From CAZJYI01 sp964550025 (lineage in GTDB: Bacteria > Verrucomicrobiota > Kiritimatiellia > UBA8416 > CAYOBW01), in assembly GCA_964550025.1 (NCBI GenBank), contig CAZJYI010000046.1, positions 10,820 through 74,819 of the forward strand: a stretch of DNA of 64,000 nucleotides, in the 5' to 3' direction. Made by a program: the position numbers and the translations under genes. The stretch's first letter is position 1. Each line of letters opens with the position of its first letter. Below, piece after piece: positions 43,970 to 52,992 of this stretch. The notes beneath the pieces were generated by a model. It saw only the letters and a program-made list of their open reading frames with translations. It was not told where the DNA came from and did not search any database.

Positions 43970-44203
43970 ATGCGCAGAGCACACGTTATGCTGGAAGAGA
44001 GGCAGTACGAGCTTCTGCGTGAGGAGTCACGCCGTGCCAACAAGAGCATGGGGCAACTTGTCCGAGAACTGATCGACGCAGGCGTTGAGGCCATGTCCGC
44101 CGGCAGGACCCGCTACACGATTGAAAGTACCAGCGGGATGTTCAGGGAGGAACGTGTTGCCGGAAGGGACCATGACGAGCTCCTCTACGGAGCGCGACGA
44201 TAA
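43970..44203 (+). CDS. Solitary VapB-like ribbon-helix-helix antitoxin
   Basis: 77 residues if started at the ATG at 43970 (GGGG upstream); an ATG at 43958 adds four. RRAHVMLEERQYELLREESR, followed by RANKSMGQLVRELIDAGVEA, is a ribbon-helix-helix DNA-binding domain. The C-terminus, DHDELLYGARR, matches the toxin-binding tail of VapB antitoxins. No PIN-domain VapC toxin follows; the next 120 bp hold no intact frame with a conserved aspartate set. It may be an orphan antitoxin, a plain repressor or the remnant of a deleted pair. Confidence 0.75.
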   Translation: MRRAHVMLEERQYELLREESRRANKSMGQLVRELIDAGVEAMSAGRTRYTIESTSGMFREERVAGRDHDELLYGARR

Positions 44204-44323
44204 CGGTGGACGGTTGCCTTCGTCAGGCTGGATACCTCGCTTCACCCGCCCGACACAAGGACGCCCTGCTGTCTTGGTTGAACTGTTCCCCGGGATGTGC
44301 TTCCAAACGAAAAGGAAAGAACC

Positions 44324-45910
44324 ATGAGATCGAGCAATGCCGCTGTCGTGTCATTTGCCGCCATTCTCGCCCTGTCCGGAACCGCTCTGTGCCGGGCCGA
44401 GACGGCGCAACCCAACATCATTTTCTACATGGTCGATGACCTGGGGTGGAATCACATCAGCGCCCGGCAGCCAACGATGGATACGGGGGTGTCGTTCTAC
44501 AAGACGCCAAACATTGAGAAGCTGGCCAACATGGGATTGAGTTTCACGCATTGCTACGCCCAGCCGAATTGTGCGCCGACGCGGGCCGCGCTGCTCGCGG
44601 GGCAATACCCCGCGCGTGTCAACAACGACGTGTACGTCGTGGGGCATCTCAACCGCAACGGCAGGGGCGGCATCAGCAAGGAGGCCGCCCGTTTCATCGG
44701 GCCGAAGCAGAGCAACGACGTGGCGGTCGAGGCTGTTACAGTGGCCGAGGCCCTGAAAAGGAACGGCTACGCCACTGCGCACATCGGCAAGTACCACGTT
44801 GGCGGCCATGAGGGCGAGAAGACCATGCCGGAGAACGTGGGTTTCGATATCAACATCGGCGGATTCAGCCAGGGACATCAGCCGACCTGTTTTGCGTCGA
44901 ACAAGAAAGGCAAGTGGGGGTTCAAGGGGGTAGGGCTCGGACATTTCGACAAGTATGCTGAACCGTATACGGCAGCCTATCTGCGAACGCGCGGCCTGCC
45001 GGCCGAGCTGGAAGGCACGAAGAAGCACATCTGCGATGCTGTGGGTGACGCGCTCGAAGAGACGATCAGGACCCTGACGGGCGGGGGCAAGCCGTTCTAC
45101 ATTCAATTCCACACCTATGCCGTGCACGGGCCGGTCCGGGCTCGGAAGGACTTGAAGGAACGGGCGGCCAATCGGAAGGCGTGCAGAGGACACGCCAATG
45201 CGGAGTATGCCGGCTTCATCTCGGGCGTGGATGAGAACCTCGGGCGCATGCTGGCCGCCATCGAGGACCCCAATGGCGACGGGGACGAGTCCGACAGCAT
45301 CGCGGACAACACGCTGATCCTATTCACGTCGGACAACGGCGGTACGCACGCGGACAACCTGCCTCTGCGCGGCAAGAAGGGCATGTTCACCGAGGGAGGC
45401 ATCCGCGTGCCGCTGATCGCGTACTGGAAAGGCGTCATTCCCGCCAACACGGTAACCGACCACATGGTGCACTCCGTGGATTTCTACGCAACCTATCTCG
45501 ACCTCGCCGGCCGCAGGTGGACTCCGCCGGCCGAGAAGCACCCGTTGGATGGCCAGTCCTTTGCCGGCGTTCTGCGGGGGGCAACCGGGCAGGCGGCGCG
45601 CGGGCCGATCTTCTATCTCTTCCCGGGGTACATGGATGTGCGCGCGCAGCCGTGTGTCGTGGCCGTGGACGAGCTTCGAGGCAAACGCTACAAACTGCAC
45701 TACTACTACGAGGCCGATCGCTGGGAACTCTACTGCATCACGGACGATGCCGGCGAGAAGACCAGCATCCTCGAGGCACAACCGGAAGTCGCTTCCGAGC
45801 TGTCACGCAAACTGGATGCATGGCTGAGGCAGCAACACCCGACGTGGAAACCGAAGTACCCCATCGACAAGAAGACCGGGAAACCGGTTGGGCCGCCGCG
45901 GGTGTTGTGA
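44324..45910 (+). CDS. Exported sulfatase of the FGly family
   Basis: 528 residues from the ATG at 44324, with AAGGAAAG before it. Signal peptide to about A25. The calcium-binding VDDLGW has D38 and D39. The sulfatase signature is C83-A-P-T-R followed by AALLAGQYPAR, in which the cysteine is converted to formylglycine by an FGE or anSME not present here. Later motifs include HIGKYHVGG and FTSDNGG. It should remove sulfate from a polysaccharide or other ester outside the cytoplasm. The neighbouring GH106-like and beta-helix genes fit breakdown of sulfated polysaccharide. Confidence 0.95.
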   Translation: MRSSNAAVVSFAAILALSGTALCRAETAQPNIIFYMVDDLGWNHISARQPTMDTGVSFYKTPNIEKLANMGLSFTHCYAQPNCAPTRAALLAGQYPARVNNDVYVVGHLNRNGRGGISKEAARFIGPKQSNDVAVEAVTVAEALKRNGYATAHIGKYHVGGHEGEKTMPENVGFDINIGGFSQGHQPTCFASNKKGKWGFKGVGLGHFDKYAEPYTAAYLRTRGLPAELEGTKKHICDAVGDALEETIRTLTGGGKPFYIQFHTYAVHGPVRARKDLKERAANRKACRGHANAEYAGFISGVDENLGRMLAAIEDPNGDGDESDSIADNTLILFTSDNGGTHADNLPLRGKKGMFTEGGIRVPLIAYWKGVIPANTVTDHMVHSVDFYATYLDLAGRRWTPPAEKHPLDGQSFAGVLRGATGQAARGPIFYLFPGYMDVRAQPCVVAVDELRGKRYKLHYYYEADRWELYCITDDAGEKTSILEAQPEVASELSRKLDAWLRQQHPTWKPKYPIDKKTGKPVGPPRVL

Positions 45911-45928
45911 GGCTCTGGCCTCTTGGGT

Positions 45929-45948
45929 CGCGGGCAGCGCCCGCGTTT
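45929..45948 (+). terminator. Hairpin after the sulfatase gene
   Basis: CGCGGGC-AGC-GCCCGCG (45929-45945) is followed by TTT. It lies in the 82-bp gap between the convergent sulfatase and histidine kinase genes and is the best-looking factor-independent terminator in the window. Confidence 0.6.
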
Positions 45949-45992
45949 CCACCCGCGGCGGACGGACTACGGGTGTCTCGAAACGGGACTAC

Positions 45993-47954
45993 TCACTCGC
46001 CACCCCGGTCGTCTTCCTCACCGCGTTGTCCGAACCGTTCGATAGCGGCTTGGAGCGTTTTCGGATGGACAGGCTTTCCGATGTAGTCGTTCATGCCGGC
46101 TTCAAGGCATTTCTCGCGGTCGCCGCGAACGGCATTGGCGGTCAGCGCGACGATCCAGGGGGCCGTGTCGGTCGCGAGACGTTTGCGGATGCGGCGAGTC
46201 GCCTCGTGGCCGTCCATTTCGGGCATCTGGACGTCCATCAGTACCAAGTCGTAATCTTGCCGCTCAAGGGCTTCGACGGCCTCAATGCCGTTCGAAGCAA
46301 GGTCGGCGCGGTAGCCCATTTTCTCGAGGATGCGCAAGGTGACCTTCTGGTTGACGACGTTGTCCTCGACCAGGAGGATGCGTAGCGGCAGGCGTGACGC
46401 CAGTGTCGTGTCGATCTTCTGAGCGCCGAAAGTACCGGGCTTGGCGGGCCGCTCTGTGCGGTAGATCCCCACGAGAACGTTGAACAGCTCCGAAGGCTTG
46501 ACGGGTTTGGTGAGGAACGCTGAAAGCGCCAGGTCCCGTGGGATTTCCTGGTGCCATCCCGCAGAGGTCAGGATGACGATGGGCAGGGTCGCATGGCCGG
46601 AGCGGCGGATGGTGGCGGCGACGTCCATGCCGCTCATTCCCGGCATCATCATGTCCAGCAGGATGACGTCGAAATCGTCTTCGCGCTCCATCGCTGCCAG
46701 AGCTTCGGCGCCCGAGCTCGCCAGGCATACACTCATGCCCCACGCGCCGGCCTGGCGTCCGAGAATCCGACGGTTGGTTTCGTTGTCGTCGACGATCAGC
46801 ACCCGTTTTCCCCTGAGCTCGGGGTCGGGACCGGCGAGGTAGCGCCAGGCCTGGCTGGGGGCGCATACCGCGCGTACGGTGAAACGGAACGCCGAACCTT
46901 TACCTTCATCGCTTTCCACCCACATGCGTCCGTCCATCATTTCAACGAGGCGCCTGCTGATCGCGAGGCCCAGCCCCGTGCCGCCGTGCCGCCGCGTGTT
47001 TGAGGCATCAACCTGGCTGAACCGCTTGAACAGGCGGTCCATGTGCTCGGCCGGAATGCCGATCCCGGTGTCGCGGACACAGAACGATAGCTCGCAAGGC
47101 TTGCCCTCGATGACGGGGGAGGCCTGCACGGAGAGGAGCACCTCGCCCTCGTCGGTGAACTTGACGGCGTTGCTGAGAAGGTTGACGAGAACCTGGCGTA
47201 GACGGGTGACGTCACCCACCAGCATCTGAGGAACATCCGGCTCAATATGACCGATGAGATCGATCCCTTTCTCGGAGGCCTTGGGCGCCAGCAGGTCCAG
47301 CGCGGCCTCCACGCAGTCGCGCAGGTCAAAGGGCGACTCCTCGAGGTCGAGCCGGCCGGCCTCGATCTTGGAGAAATCCAGGATGTCGTTGACGATCGTC
47401 AGGAGCGCATCGCCACTGTGGCGAATGGTGTCGACGTACTCGCGCTGCTCGTCGCTCAGGCTGGTCTCCAGCAGCAGACCGGTCATGCCGATGATCCCGT
47501 TCATGGGGGTGCGGACCTCGTGGCTCATGGCGGCGACGAACTCGCTCTTGGCGCGGCTGGCTTTCTCGGCTTCGTCGCGGGCGGTGCGGAGGGTCTCCTC
47601 CACCTCTCTGCGTTCGGCGATGAGAGTGCGTACCTTGTCGACCAGCGAGACGACATCATCATCGGGCGGCGTCCCGTCACCTGCCGTGTCGCGCAATTCG
47701 CGGATCGCTTCCCGAAGCTTGTCGAGGACGACCGCCTGCGTTTCAGCCTGCTGCCTGAGCCTGCGGTTGGCCTCAAAAAGCTCTTCCGAGCTCAGTTCGG
47801 AGGAACGCTGGAGAAGCCGCATGTTGGCTTCCTCGCGCTCGTAGGCGTCATTGACGGCCTCGAGAAACGACGCGTAGTCCTCAGGAGGTTCAAATCCGTC
47901 GCCCAGGTGCTTCCTGATCTGGCGCTTCAGCAAGCGGTGCGTGATCGCGCTCAT
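45993..47954 (-). CDS. Hybrid sensor histidine kinase with two receiver domains
   Basis: 653 residues from the ATG at 47954, which overlaps the FIST gene stop as ATGA. There is no membrane segment. An N-terminal helical region (about 1-135) contains a coiled coil. HisKA has the phospho-acceptor H145 in MSHEVRTPMNGIIGM. HATPase_c has an N box (LLSNAVKFTDEG), VRDTGIGIP and GGTGLGLAI. Two receiver domains follow: LIVDDNETN with phospho-Asp in LLDMMMPGM, and LLVEDNVVN with LMDVQMPEM. This is a cytoplasmic phosphorelay kinase, and its output histidine phosphotransfer protein is not adjacent. The upstream FIST protein is probably its sensor. Confidence 0.95.
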   Translation of the reverse strand: MSAITHRLLKRQIRKHLGDGFEPPEDYASFLEAVNDAYEREEANMRLLQRSSELSSEELFEANRRLRQQAETQAVVLDKLREAIRELRDTAGDGTPPDDDVVSLVDKVRTLIAERREVEETLRTARDEAEKASRAKSEFVAAMSHEVRTPMNGIIGMTGLLLETSLSDEQREYVDTIRHSGDALLTIVNDILDFSKIEAGRLDLEESPFDLRDCVEAALDLLAPKASEKGIDLIGHIEPDVPQMLVGDVTRLRQVLVNLLSNAVKFTDEGEVLLSVQASPVIEGKPCELSFCVRDTGIGIPAEHMDRLFKRFSQVDASNTRRHGGTGLGLAISRRLVEMMDGRMWVESDEGKGSAFRFTVRAVCAPSQAWRYLAGPDPELRGKRVLIVDDNETNRRILGRQAGAWGMSVCLASSGAEALAAMEREDDFDVILLDMMMPGMSGMDVAATIRRSGHATLPIVILTSAGWHQEIPRDLALSAFLTKPVKPSELFNVLVGIYRTERPAKPGTFGAQKIDTTLASRLPLRILLVEDNVVNQKVTLRILEKMGYRADLASNGIEAVEALERQDYDLVLMDVQMPEMDGHEATRRIRKRLATDTAPWIVALTANAVRGDREKCLEAGMNDYIGKPVHPKTLQAAIERFGQRGEEDDRGGE

Positions 47955-49087
47955 ACTTCTTTCAGAAGTGTGATGGTCATCGTCTGGTTGTGCAGTTCGC
48001 ACTGTCGGAAGCCGGCAAACGGGGCCAGTTCGCCGTAGGAGTAGAACCCCGTTACGACGGCCCCGTCCCCGACGCACTCCCGGATGGCCTCGATTTCCTC
48101 GTCCGTTCGCTGCCCCATGACGATCTTGCGACCTACGCAACTGACGCAGACGGCCAGGTCCGGGGCGGCGATGCTGCCGATGCGCACGGAGTCATCCGCC
48201 GCCGTGTTGGCCCCGCCGACCAAGGCGTCGTAGGTGGCGTGCATGAGACGCGCTCGCGCTCCGATCGGCATGTCGCCGGCAAAGGTCATGCTCTGTGCGT
48301 CCTCGTCAATCGAGAGAATCGTGCGTACGAGAGGTCTGTCGCCGCCCGTCGCGATGCACAAGGGGAACCTCAGCGCCGAGCCGGGCAGACCGTCGGCCTC
48401 GTCACCAAGGTAGTTCTTGTAGAGGGATAGCGCGGATTGGCCGTCCAGCTCGTACAACACGTTGCCCTCGGCCCTCGTGATTTCCCGCTCCGGACCGAAC
48501 GGAAACCATCCTCCCTCCGAGCCAAAGCCGACCCTGAGACTGTCGCCGTAGAATCCGATGGCGACAACACCGCCTTCCGCCGGCGGAACGTCGAGCCCGA
48601 CCAGCGTGCGTTCGAAACGCGTACCGTCGCCGGCAAGGCCGCCGGTTACCGCGATTTCCTGCGGAAGCCGGGAGTTGAGTCCCTTGGCGAGCTCGCTTCC
48701 GTTCACCTGGTGCCCGTCCGACAGGACGAAAACGTGGACGAGTCCCTCCGGGGGCAGGCCCGCGGCGAGGGTCTCGCCCGCACCAAAGGGGGAGGCAACC
48801 TTGTCGATCGACACGGATGCCGTTGCGATGGTCGACTTTTCAAAACGGACGGCTGTTGCCGTGAGCGTGCCGTCACGGACTTCCGAGTCGATGATCTCGC
48901 CGGCGGTCGAACCGATGGCAATGCGGGCGCGCGGCCAGCGGCGCCTGATCTCGTCGAACCGCTCGGGATCGGCGACGATCTCCCGGCTACCGAAGGCCAG
49001 CACGAGTTGGGCCTCCTCGCCTGTTCCACCGCCGGTCACATCGGTCCAACCCCTGTCCGGCGTGTATAGCTGTTGCTCGACGATCAT
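47951..49087 (-). CDS. FIST-domain sensory protein
   Basis: 378 residues. AAGGAGGGG is placed well ahead of the ATG at 49087. The FIST_N part (about 25-215) shows AQLVLAFGSREIV, IGSTAGEIIDSEVRDG and GGLAGDGTRFERTLVGLD. The FIST_C part (about 225-360) shows YELDGQSALSLYKNYLG, GARARLMHA and ends VVTGFYSYGELAPFAG, the usual closing motif. FIST domains are proposed to sense small ligands, perhaps amino acids. The four-base overlap with the hybrid kinase gene suggests a sensor-kinase module. No membrane segment is visible. Confidence 0.93.
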   Translation of the reverse strand: MIVEQQLYTPDRGWTDVTGGGTGEEAQLVLAFGSREIVADPERFDEIRRRWPRARIAIGSTAGEIIDSEVRDGTLTATAVRFEKSTIATASVSIDKVASPFGAGETLAAGLPPEGLVHVFVLSDGHQVNGSELAKGLNSRLPQEIAVTGGLAGDGTRFERTLVGLDVPPAEGGVVAIGFYGDSLRVGFGSEGGWFPFGPEREITRAEGNVLYELDGQSALSLYKNYLGDEADGLPGSALRFPLCIATGGDRPLVRTILSIDEDAQSMTFAGDMPIGARARLMHATYDALVGGANTAADDSVRIGSIAAPDLAVCVSCVGRKIVMGQRTDEEIEAIRECVGDGAVVTGFYSYGELAPFAGFRQCELHNQTMTITLLKEV

Positions 49088-49317
49088 GCTACCCCTCCTT
49101 GATGGGAGTCAGTTGCGCCCCACTTCTCCGCCGACGGCCAACGGATATTTATGTAAACAAAATTGACGACATGATGCAAGGACAACCCGGAGGTGAGAGG
49201 GTTGGTGCTTTGGGAAGCTAATGGCTTGCCGTCGTCGGGGGCAGCGTGATAACTTGAGGCACACTGTGCAAACTGCAGCAGGTCCGGGTTACGGTCTCAG
49301 CAGGGAAAGGCGTTGTC
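49088..49317. other. Divergent promoter region between FIST and PP2C genes
   Basis: 230 bp. An A+T-rich patch around 49146-49165 (ATTTATGTAAACAAAATTG) stands out. On the minus strand it offers TTGCAT-17 bp-TTACAT as a weak promoter for the FIST gene. On the plus strand TTGCCG near 49226 and GATAAC near 49248 could serve the PP2C operon. No repeat element is obvious here, unlike most gaps in the window. Confidence 0.4.
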
Positions 49318-52300
49318 ATGTCTGTGCGATTTGAGTACCTGACCTCAACGGAACTGTCGGATGTGGGCCGAAAACGGTCGCGTAACGAGGATGCCGTGAT
49401 GCGCATTCCGGAGTACGGCGTTTTCTGCCTGGCCGACGGCATGGGGGGGGGCGATGCCGGTGACGAAGCGAGCAAGCGAACCGTCGAGGGGATTGCGGAC
49501 GGCTTGCGGACGCTTCTTGCCGGGAAGACGGCTGCCACGGTTGACACGAAGTGCCGTGTGATCCGCCGTGAGGTGAACCAGGCCAGTCTATGGATCCACC
49601 AGCGATCGGAGGAAAGGGGGCGCGGTGTATCCGGCTCCACGGTCGTTGCCCTTGTCTTCGACCCCGTGACGCCCACCGCGGCGTCTGTTCTGCACGCGGG
49701 CGACAGCCGCCTGTACCGTTTTCGCAAGAACGCCCTCACGCAGATTACCAGCGACCATTCGTTTGCGGCCGAGGCGGGTTACAAAAGTGGCGACCAGATT
49801 CCGCAACAGTTCCGCGGCGTGGTGACGCGCGCGGTCGGCATCAAGGAGTCGGTCGTGCTCGAGCACACGGCGCTGGACGTAGTCGAAGACGATCTCCTGA
49901 TGATCTGTTCCGACGGCCTGTCGGGCATGGTGCCGGACAAGAAGATCCGCAAGTTCTGCCGGAAATACGCCGAAAACACGCTGGACGAACTGGCGCAGGC
50001 GCTCGTTGCCGCGGCCAACGAAGCGGGCGGCAAGGACAACATCTCGGTCGTGCTGGTGCGCGCGGGAGAGCTGGCGCCGATTCCGGCCTCGGAGGCGTTC
50101 GACCTGCCTGAAGAAGAACCGGAAGAAGACGAGCCGACCACCGAGGAGACGTTGCCCAGCCCCATGGCAATGGCTGACGATGAAGGCATGGACGGCACCG
50201 AAGAGGACGCGATTCCCGCGCGCCCGGTCGGTGCCGCTGAGGCATCCCCGGCAGTGCAGCCGACAGCCGCGGCCGTCCCGCAGGGCGAGCCAGCCGCCCC
50301 GGCGGCGTCCCCGGCTGCCGAACCGGCGGCCGCCGCGCAGCCGGTGCGCGCTGCGGGGAAACCCCCGTCGGCGGCCTCGCGGTCCCGCCTGCCCGCTGTT
50401 GTCGTCGCCGTACTCCTGGCGGCCCTTGGCATCGGCGGCTATCTGTACTGGCGGAACCGGGCCGAGCCACCCGCTCCGGCGGGACCCCAGGAGTGGATAG
50501 CGGCGATGCAGGCGGGCCGGGAAGACGGGGAGACCTACCTCGCCTATGCCAAACGCCTCAAGGACTACGTTGTGCGGCTTGACGAGTTCGCAGAGCAGTA
50601 TCCGGAAAGCACGGCCGTAGGTGAAGCGTCGGAAGCCGTCCGCGCCAGGGCCCGCGCCGTGCCCCAGTCGATCGAAGAGGAGTTTGCCCGGCAGATAGCC
50701 CGCGGCAGCCGCAAGGCCGCCGAGCGGCTATTCGAGAATTGGGAACAGATGAAGCAGTACTGCGGTCTTCTCGGTATCGACGACGCGCGGCACGCCTCTG
50801 TAGCGGCGGGCATGCAGTCGCGGATGGCCGGGTTGGACCGCCTGGATGCCGTGCGGGAGGTGTCGGCGAAAGTCCAGTTCGAAACGGCCTATCTGCAGCA
50901 GCTTTCCGGTCACCTGGAAGAGCTCTCAGAGGAGGGACGCAAGGAGGACGAAGGTGTGCGCCAGGCCGTCCTGGGCATCCAGCAGGCCACACTTGAATGG
51001 GGCAAGCACTTCGACCGCTCCTTCGAGAAGGCCGTGCAGGATCGCGACGTGGCGGCTGTTGAACTGGTGCTTCTCAAGTGGGAAAACCTGGGTGGACTTG
51101 CGGGACTGCTTGCGCTCGTCAAGGATCGCTACACAGAGCAGCGCAGCGAGGTCGATCGACAGTTGCGCGTTTGGGCGGCGTCGCTGACGGACGAGGTGAA
51201 CGGGTGCATAAACCGCCGGAACATCGAGGCTGCCGACACCACGCTGCGCAAGTTGCGCGCCCTGGCGCATGCCGTCCGCAAGACGTCGTTCGCGGCGTCC
51301 GTGTCCCAGACGTTTGCGGCCTCGGCGAAAGCGGTGGAACGCGCACGCGAAGCCCGCACGGCCGCCGGCGAACAGACGGCGCGCCTGCGCGAGATGATCG
51401 CAGAACTGGACGGAACGGACACCACGGCGCTGTCCGAGACGCTGGCGGCATTCGGTTCTCTGAAAGGCCTCCAGGGCGTCGATCCGGCGACTGTAGACGA
51501 GCTGCGCGCCGGCGCGCGTGCCAAGCTGGTCGCCGCCTGCAAGGGCGCGGCCCAAGGGGCATCCGCGGCGTTCAAGGCCTTCGAGATCGAGAAGGGCGAC
51601 GCCGTTGTTGACCAACTCACGGATTTCGTCGACCGCGTTCCCGACGAACTGGGGCGTGAGAAGCTCGCGCCATTCGTCGCGACGGCGCGGAAGGCACGCC
51701 AGGAAGCCGAACGAAGCGTTGGCGATCTGACGAAACAGTTGAACGACGCGGCGTCCGTGCTGGCCGACGCCGCTGCTGAGGCCCGCTGGCAGAACGCCGT
51801 GAAGACGCTCCACGCCCTGGTTGCCCGTCGGACCCTCAATGCAAACGTGAAAGAAGCCTGGGGGGCGGCCTGCGACGCACTGGACAAGCGCCTCTCGGAC
51901 TTGCTGTCAGACACGGCGGAGTACGGCAAGTGGCGCAAGCAGATCGATCAGGCGGCCGCGCTGCTTGGGATGGCCGAGATGGAGACAGTGCTCGCCGGGC
52001 CGGTCGCCGCCAAGCTCAAGGAACGCCTCGCGACGGAACGAGAGGCCCTGGATGCGGTTGCCGGTCTGTTGCAGTTCGAGGAGCAGGTGCAGGGCGCCGA
52101 CGTGGCGGGGATATCCGGGATTCTCCGCGGGCTGGCCGGCGCGCACGGCAAATGGCCGCCCGCCCTTCGCGATCGGTTGGCGCCCCGTGCAGACACCCTG
52201 GTGGCCGCATGCGCGGCCCGAACGGGTGAACTGATCGCGCAGGGCAGCGACATTGCCGTACTGCGGTCGCTCGTGAACCAGGCGGAATTCCTGCGGTTCG

Positions 52301-52962
52301 TGCCGAAAGAGAAATGCGCCGAGCTCGTCGCCGCGATCAACAAGCGCGACCAGCGCACCTTCTTCCAGAAGGCGCTGCAGACAGGCGCCTGGGGCGCGTT
52401 CTGGCGCAACGTGGGTTCGGCGCCGGACGACGCACGTCCCCTGGCCGAGTTGGGCATCGAGGACGCATCGCGCGAGTGGCACTCGCTCTGGGCGGCGGCG
52501 TTGGCGGACATCATGGCGCGGCAGCGCAAGCAGCGGCTGGAGAAACACAGCGACACGTCGCGGAAGATCCACGAGGCCGCCGGCCTTAAGGCCTTCTCGC
52601 GGCGTGCCCCCGACTGGACCTGTACGCGCGAGGAATGGGCCAACTACTACTGCCGTTACGTGTATGAGGACGGACAGCACGCGATAGCCGGCCTCGGCCG
52701 GAAGATCGAAAAGCTGATGACTGTCGTGGAGAGTCTCGAGAAGGCCCCGGCAAATGCTCCGGACGAGATGTGGGAGATGATCGACCTCGATCGTGACAAG
52801 GACACCGGCAAGCTTGCGGCGCGGCTGGCCGAGATCCGGGGCGACCTTAAATTGCTGATGGAGTGGTCGGGGGAACTGCGCGAGAGTCCGCTTTCGTACT
52901 TGCGGGCGAGAGAATGCCCGGTAGCGGACATTCCCATTATTAAGCGGATTGGCCTTCAGTGA
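49318..52962 (+). CDS. PP2C-type Ser/Thr phosphatase with long membrane-distal helical region
   Basis: 1214 residues. The PP2C domain (about 5-255) has all metal-binding motifs: SRNEDAV (D25), LADGMGGG (D40), GDSRLYR, CSDGLSGM and GGKDNISVV. An acidic, Ala/Pro-rich linker (about 265-350) leads to one transmembrane helix (PAVVVAVLLAALGIGGYLYW, about 358-377). About 835 helical residues follow, rich in Ala, Glu and Leu, with repeated LxxA-type helices. The phosphatase would face the cytoplasm. Two double Ser/Thr kinases downstream share this plan, so it probably reverses their phosphorylation. Bacterial PP2C proteins rarely have an extracytoplasmic part of this length. AGGGAAAGG precedes the ATG. 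Confidence 0.92.
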   Translation: MSVRFEYLTSTELSDVGRKRSRNEDAVMRIPEYGVFCLADGMGGGDAGDEASKRTVEGIADGLRTLLAGKTAATVDTKCRVIRREVNQASLWIHQRSEERGRGVSGSTVVALVFDPVTPTAASVLHAGDSRLYRFRKNALTQITSDHSFAAEAGYKSGDQIPQQFRGVVTRAVGIKESVVLEHTALDVVEDDLLMICSDGLSGMVPDKKIRKFCRKYAENTLDELAQALVAAANEAGGKDNISVVLVRAGELAPIPASEAFDLPEEEPEEDEPTTEETLPSPMAMADDEGMDGTEEDAIPARPVGAAEASPAVQPTAAAVPQGEPAAPAASPAAEPAAAAQPVRAAGKPPSAASRSRLPAVVVAVLLAALGIGGYLYWRNRAEPPAPAGPQEWIAAMQAGREDGETYLAYAKRLKDYVVRLDEFAEQYPESTAVGEASEAVRARARAVPQSIEEEFARQIARGSRKAAERLFENWEQMKQYCGLLGIDDARHASVAAGMQSRMAGLDRLDAVREVSAKVQFETAYLQQLSGHLEELSEEGRKEDEGVRQAVLGIQQATLEWGKHFDRSFEKAVQDRDVAAVELVLLKWENLGGLAGLLALVKDRYTEQRSEVDRQLRVWAASLTDEVNGCINRRNIEAADTTLRKLRALAHAVRKTSFAASVSQTFAASAKAVERAREARTAAGEQTARLREMIAELDGTDTTALSETLAAFGSLKGLQGVDPATVDELRAGARAKLVAACKGAAQGASAAFKAFEIEKGDAVVDQLTDFVDRVPDELGREKLAPFVATARKARQEAERSVGDLTKQLNDAASVLADAAAEARWQNAVKTLHALVARRTLNANVKEAWGAACDALDKRLSDLLSDTAEYGKWRKQIDQAAALLGMAEMETVLAGPVAAKLKERLATEREALDAVAGLLQFEEQVQGADVAGISGILRGLAGAHGKWPPALRDRLAPRADTLVAACAARTGELIAQGSDIAVLRSLVNQAEFLRFVPKEKCAELVAAINKRDQRTFFQKALQTGAWGAFWRNVGSAPDDARPLAELGIEDASREWHSLWAAALADIMARQRKQRLEKHSDTSRKIHEAAGLKAFSRRAPDWTCTREEWANYYCRYVYEDGQHAIAGLGRKIEKLMTVVESLEKAPANAPDEMWEMIDLDRDKDTGKLAARLAEIRGDLKLLMEWSGELRESPLSYLRARECPVADIPIIKRIGLQ

Positions 52963-52992
52963 GGCTGTTGCGAGGGCACATCCGGTGGTGCT

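Noticed and set aside
44204..44323. VapC toxin gene after the antitoxin
   Set aside because: No frame of PIN length or with the conserved acidic residues is present before the sulfatase start.
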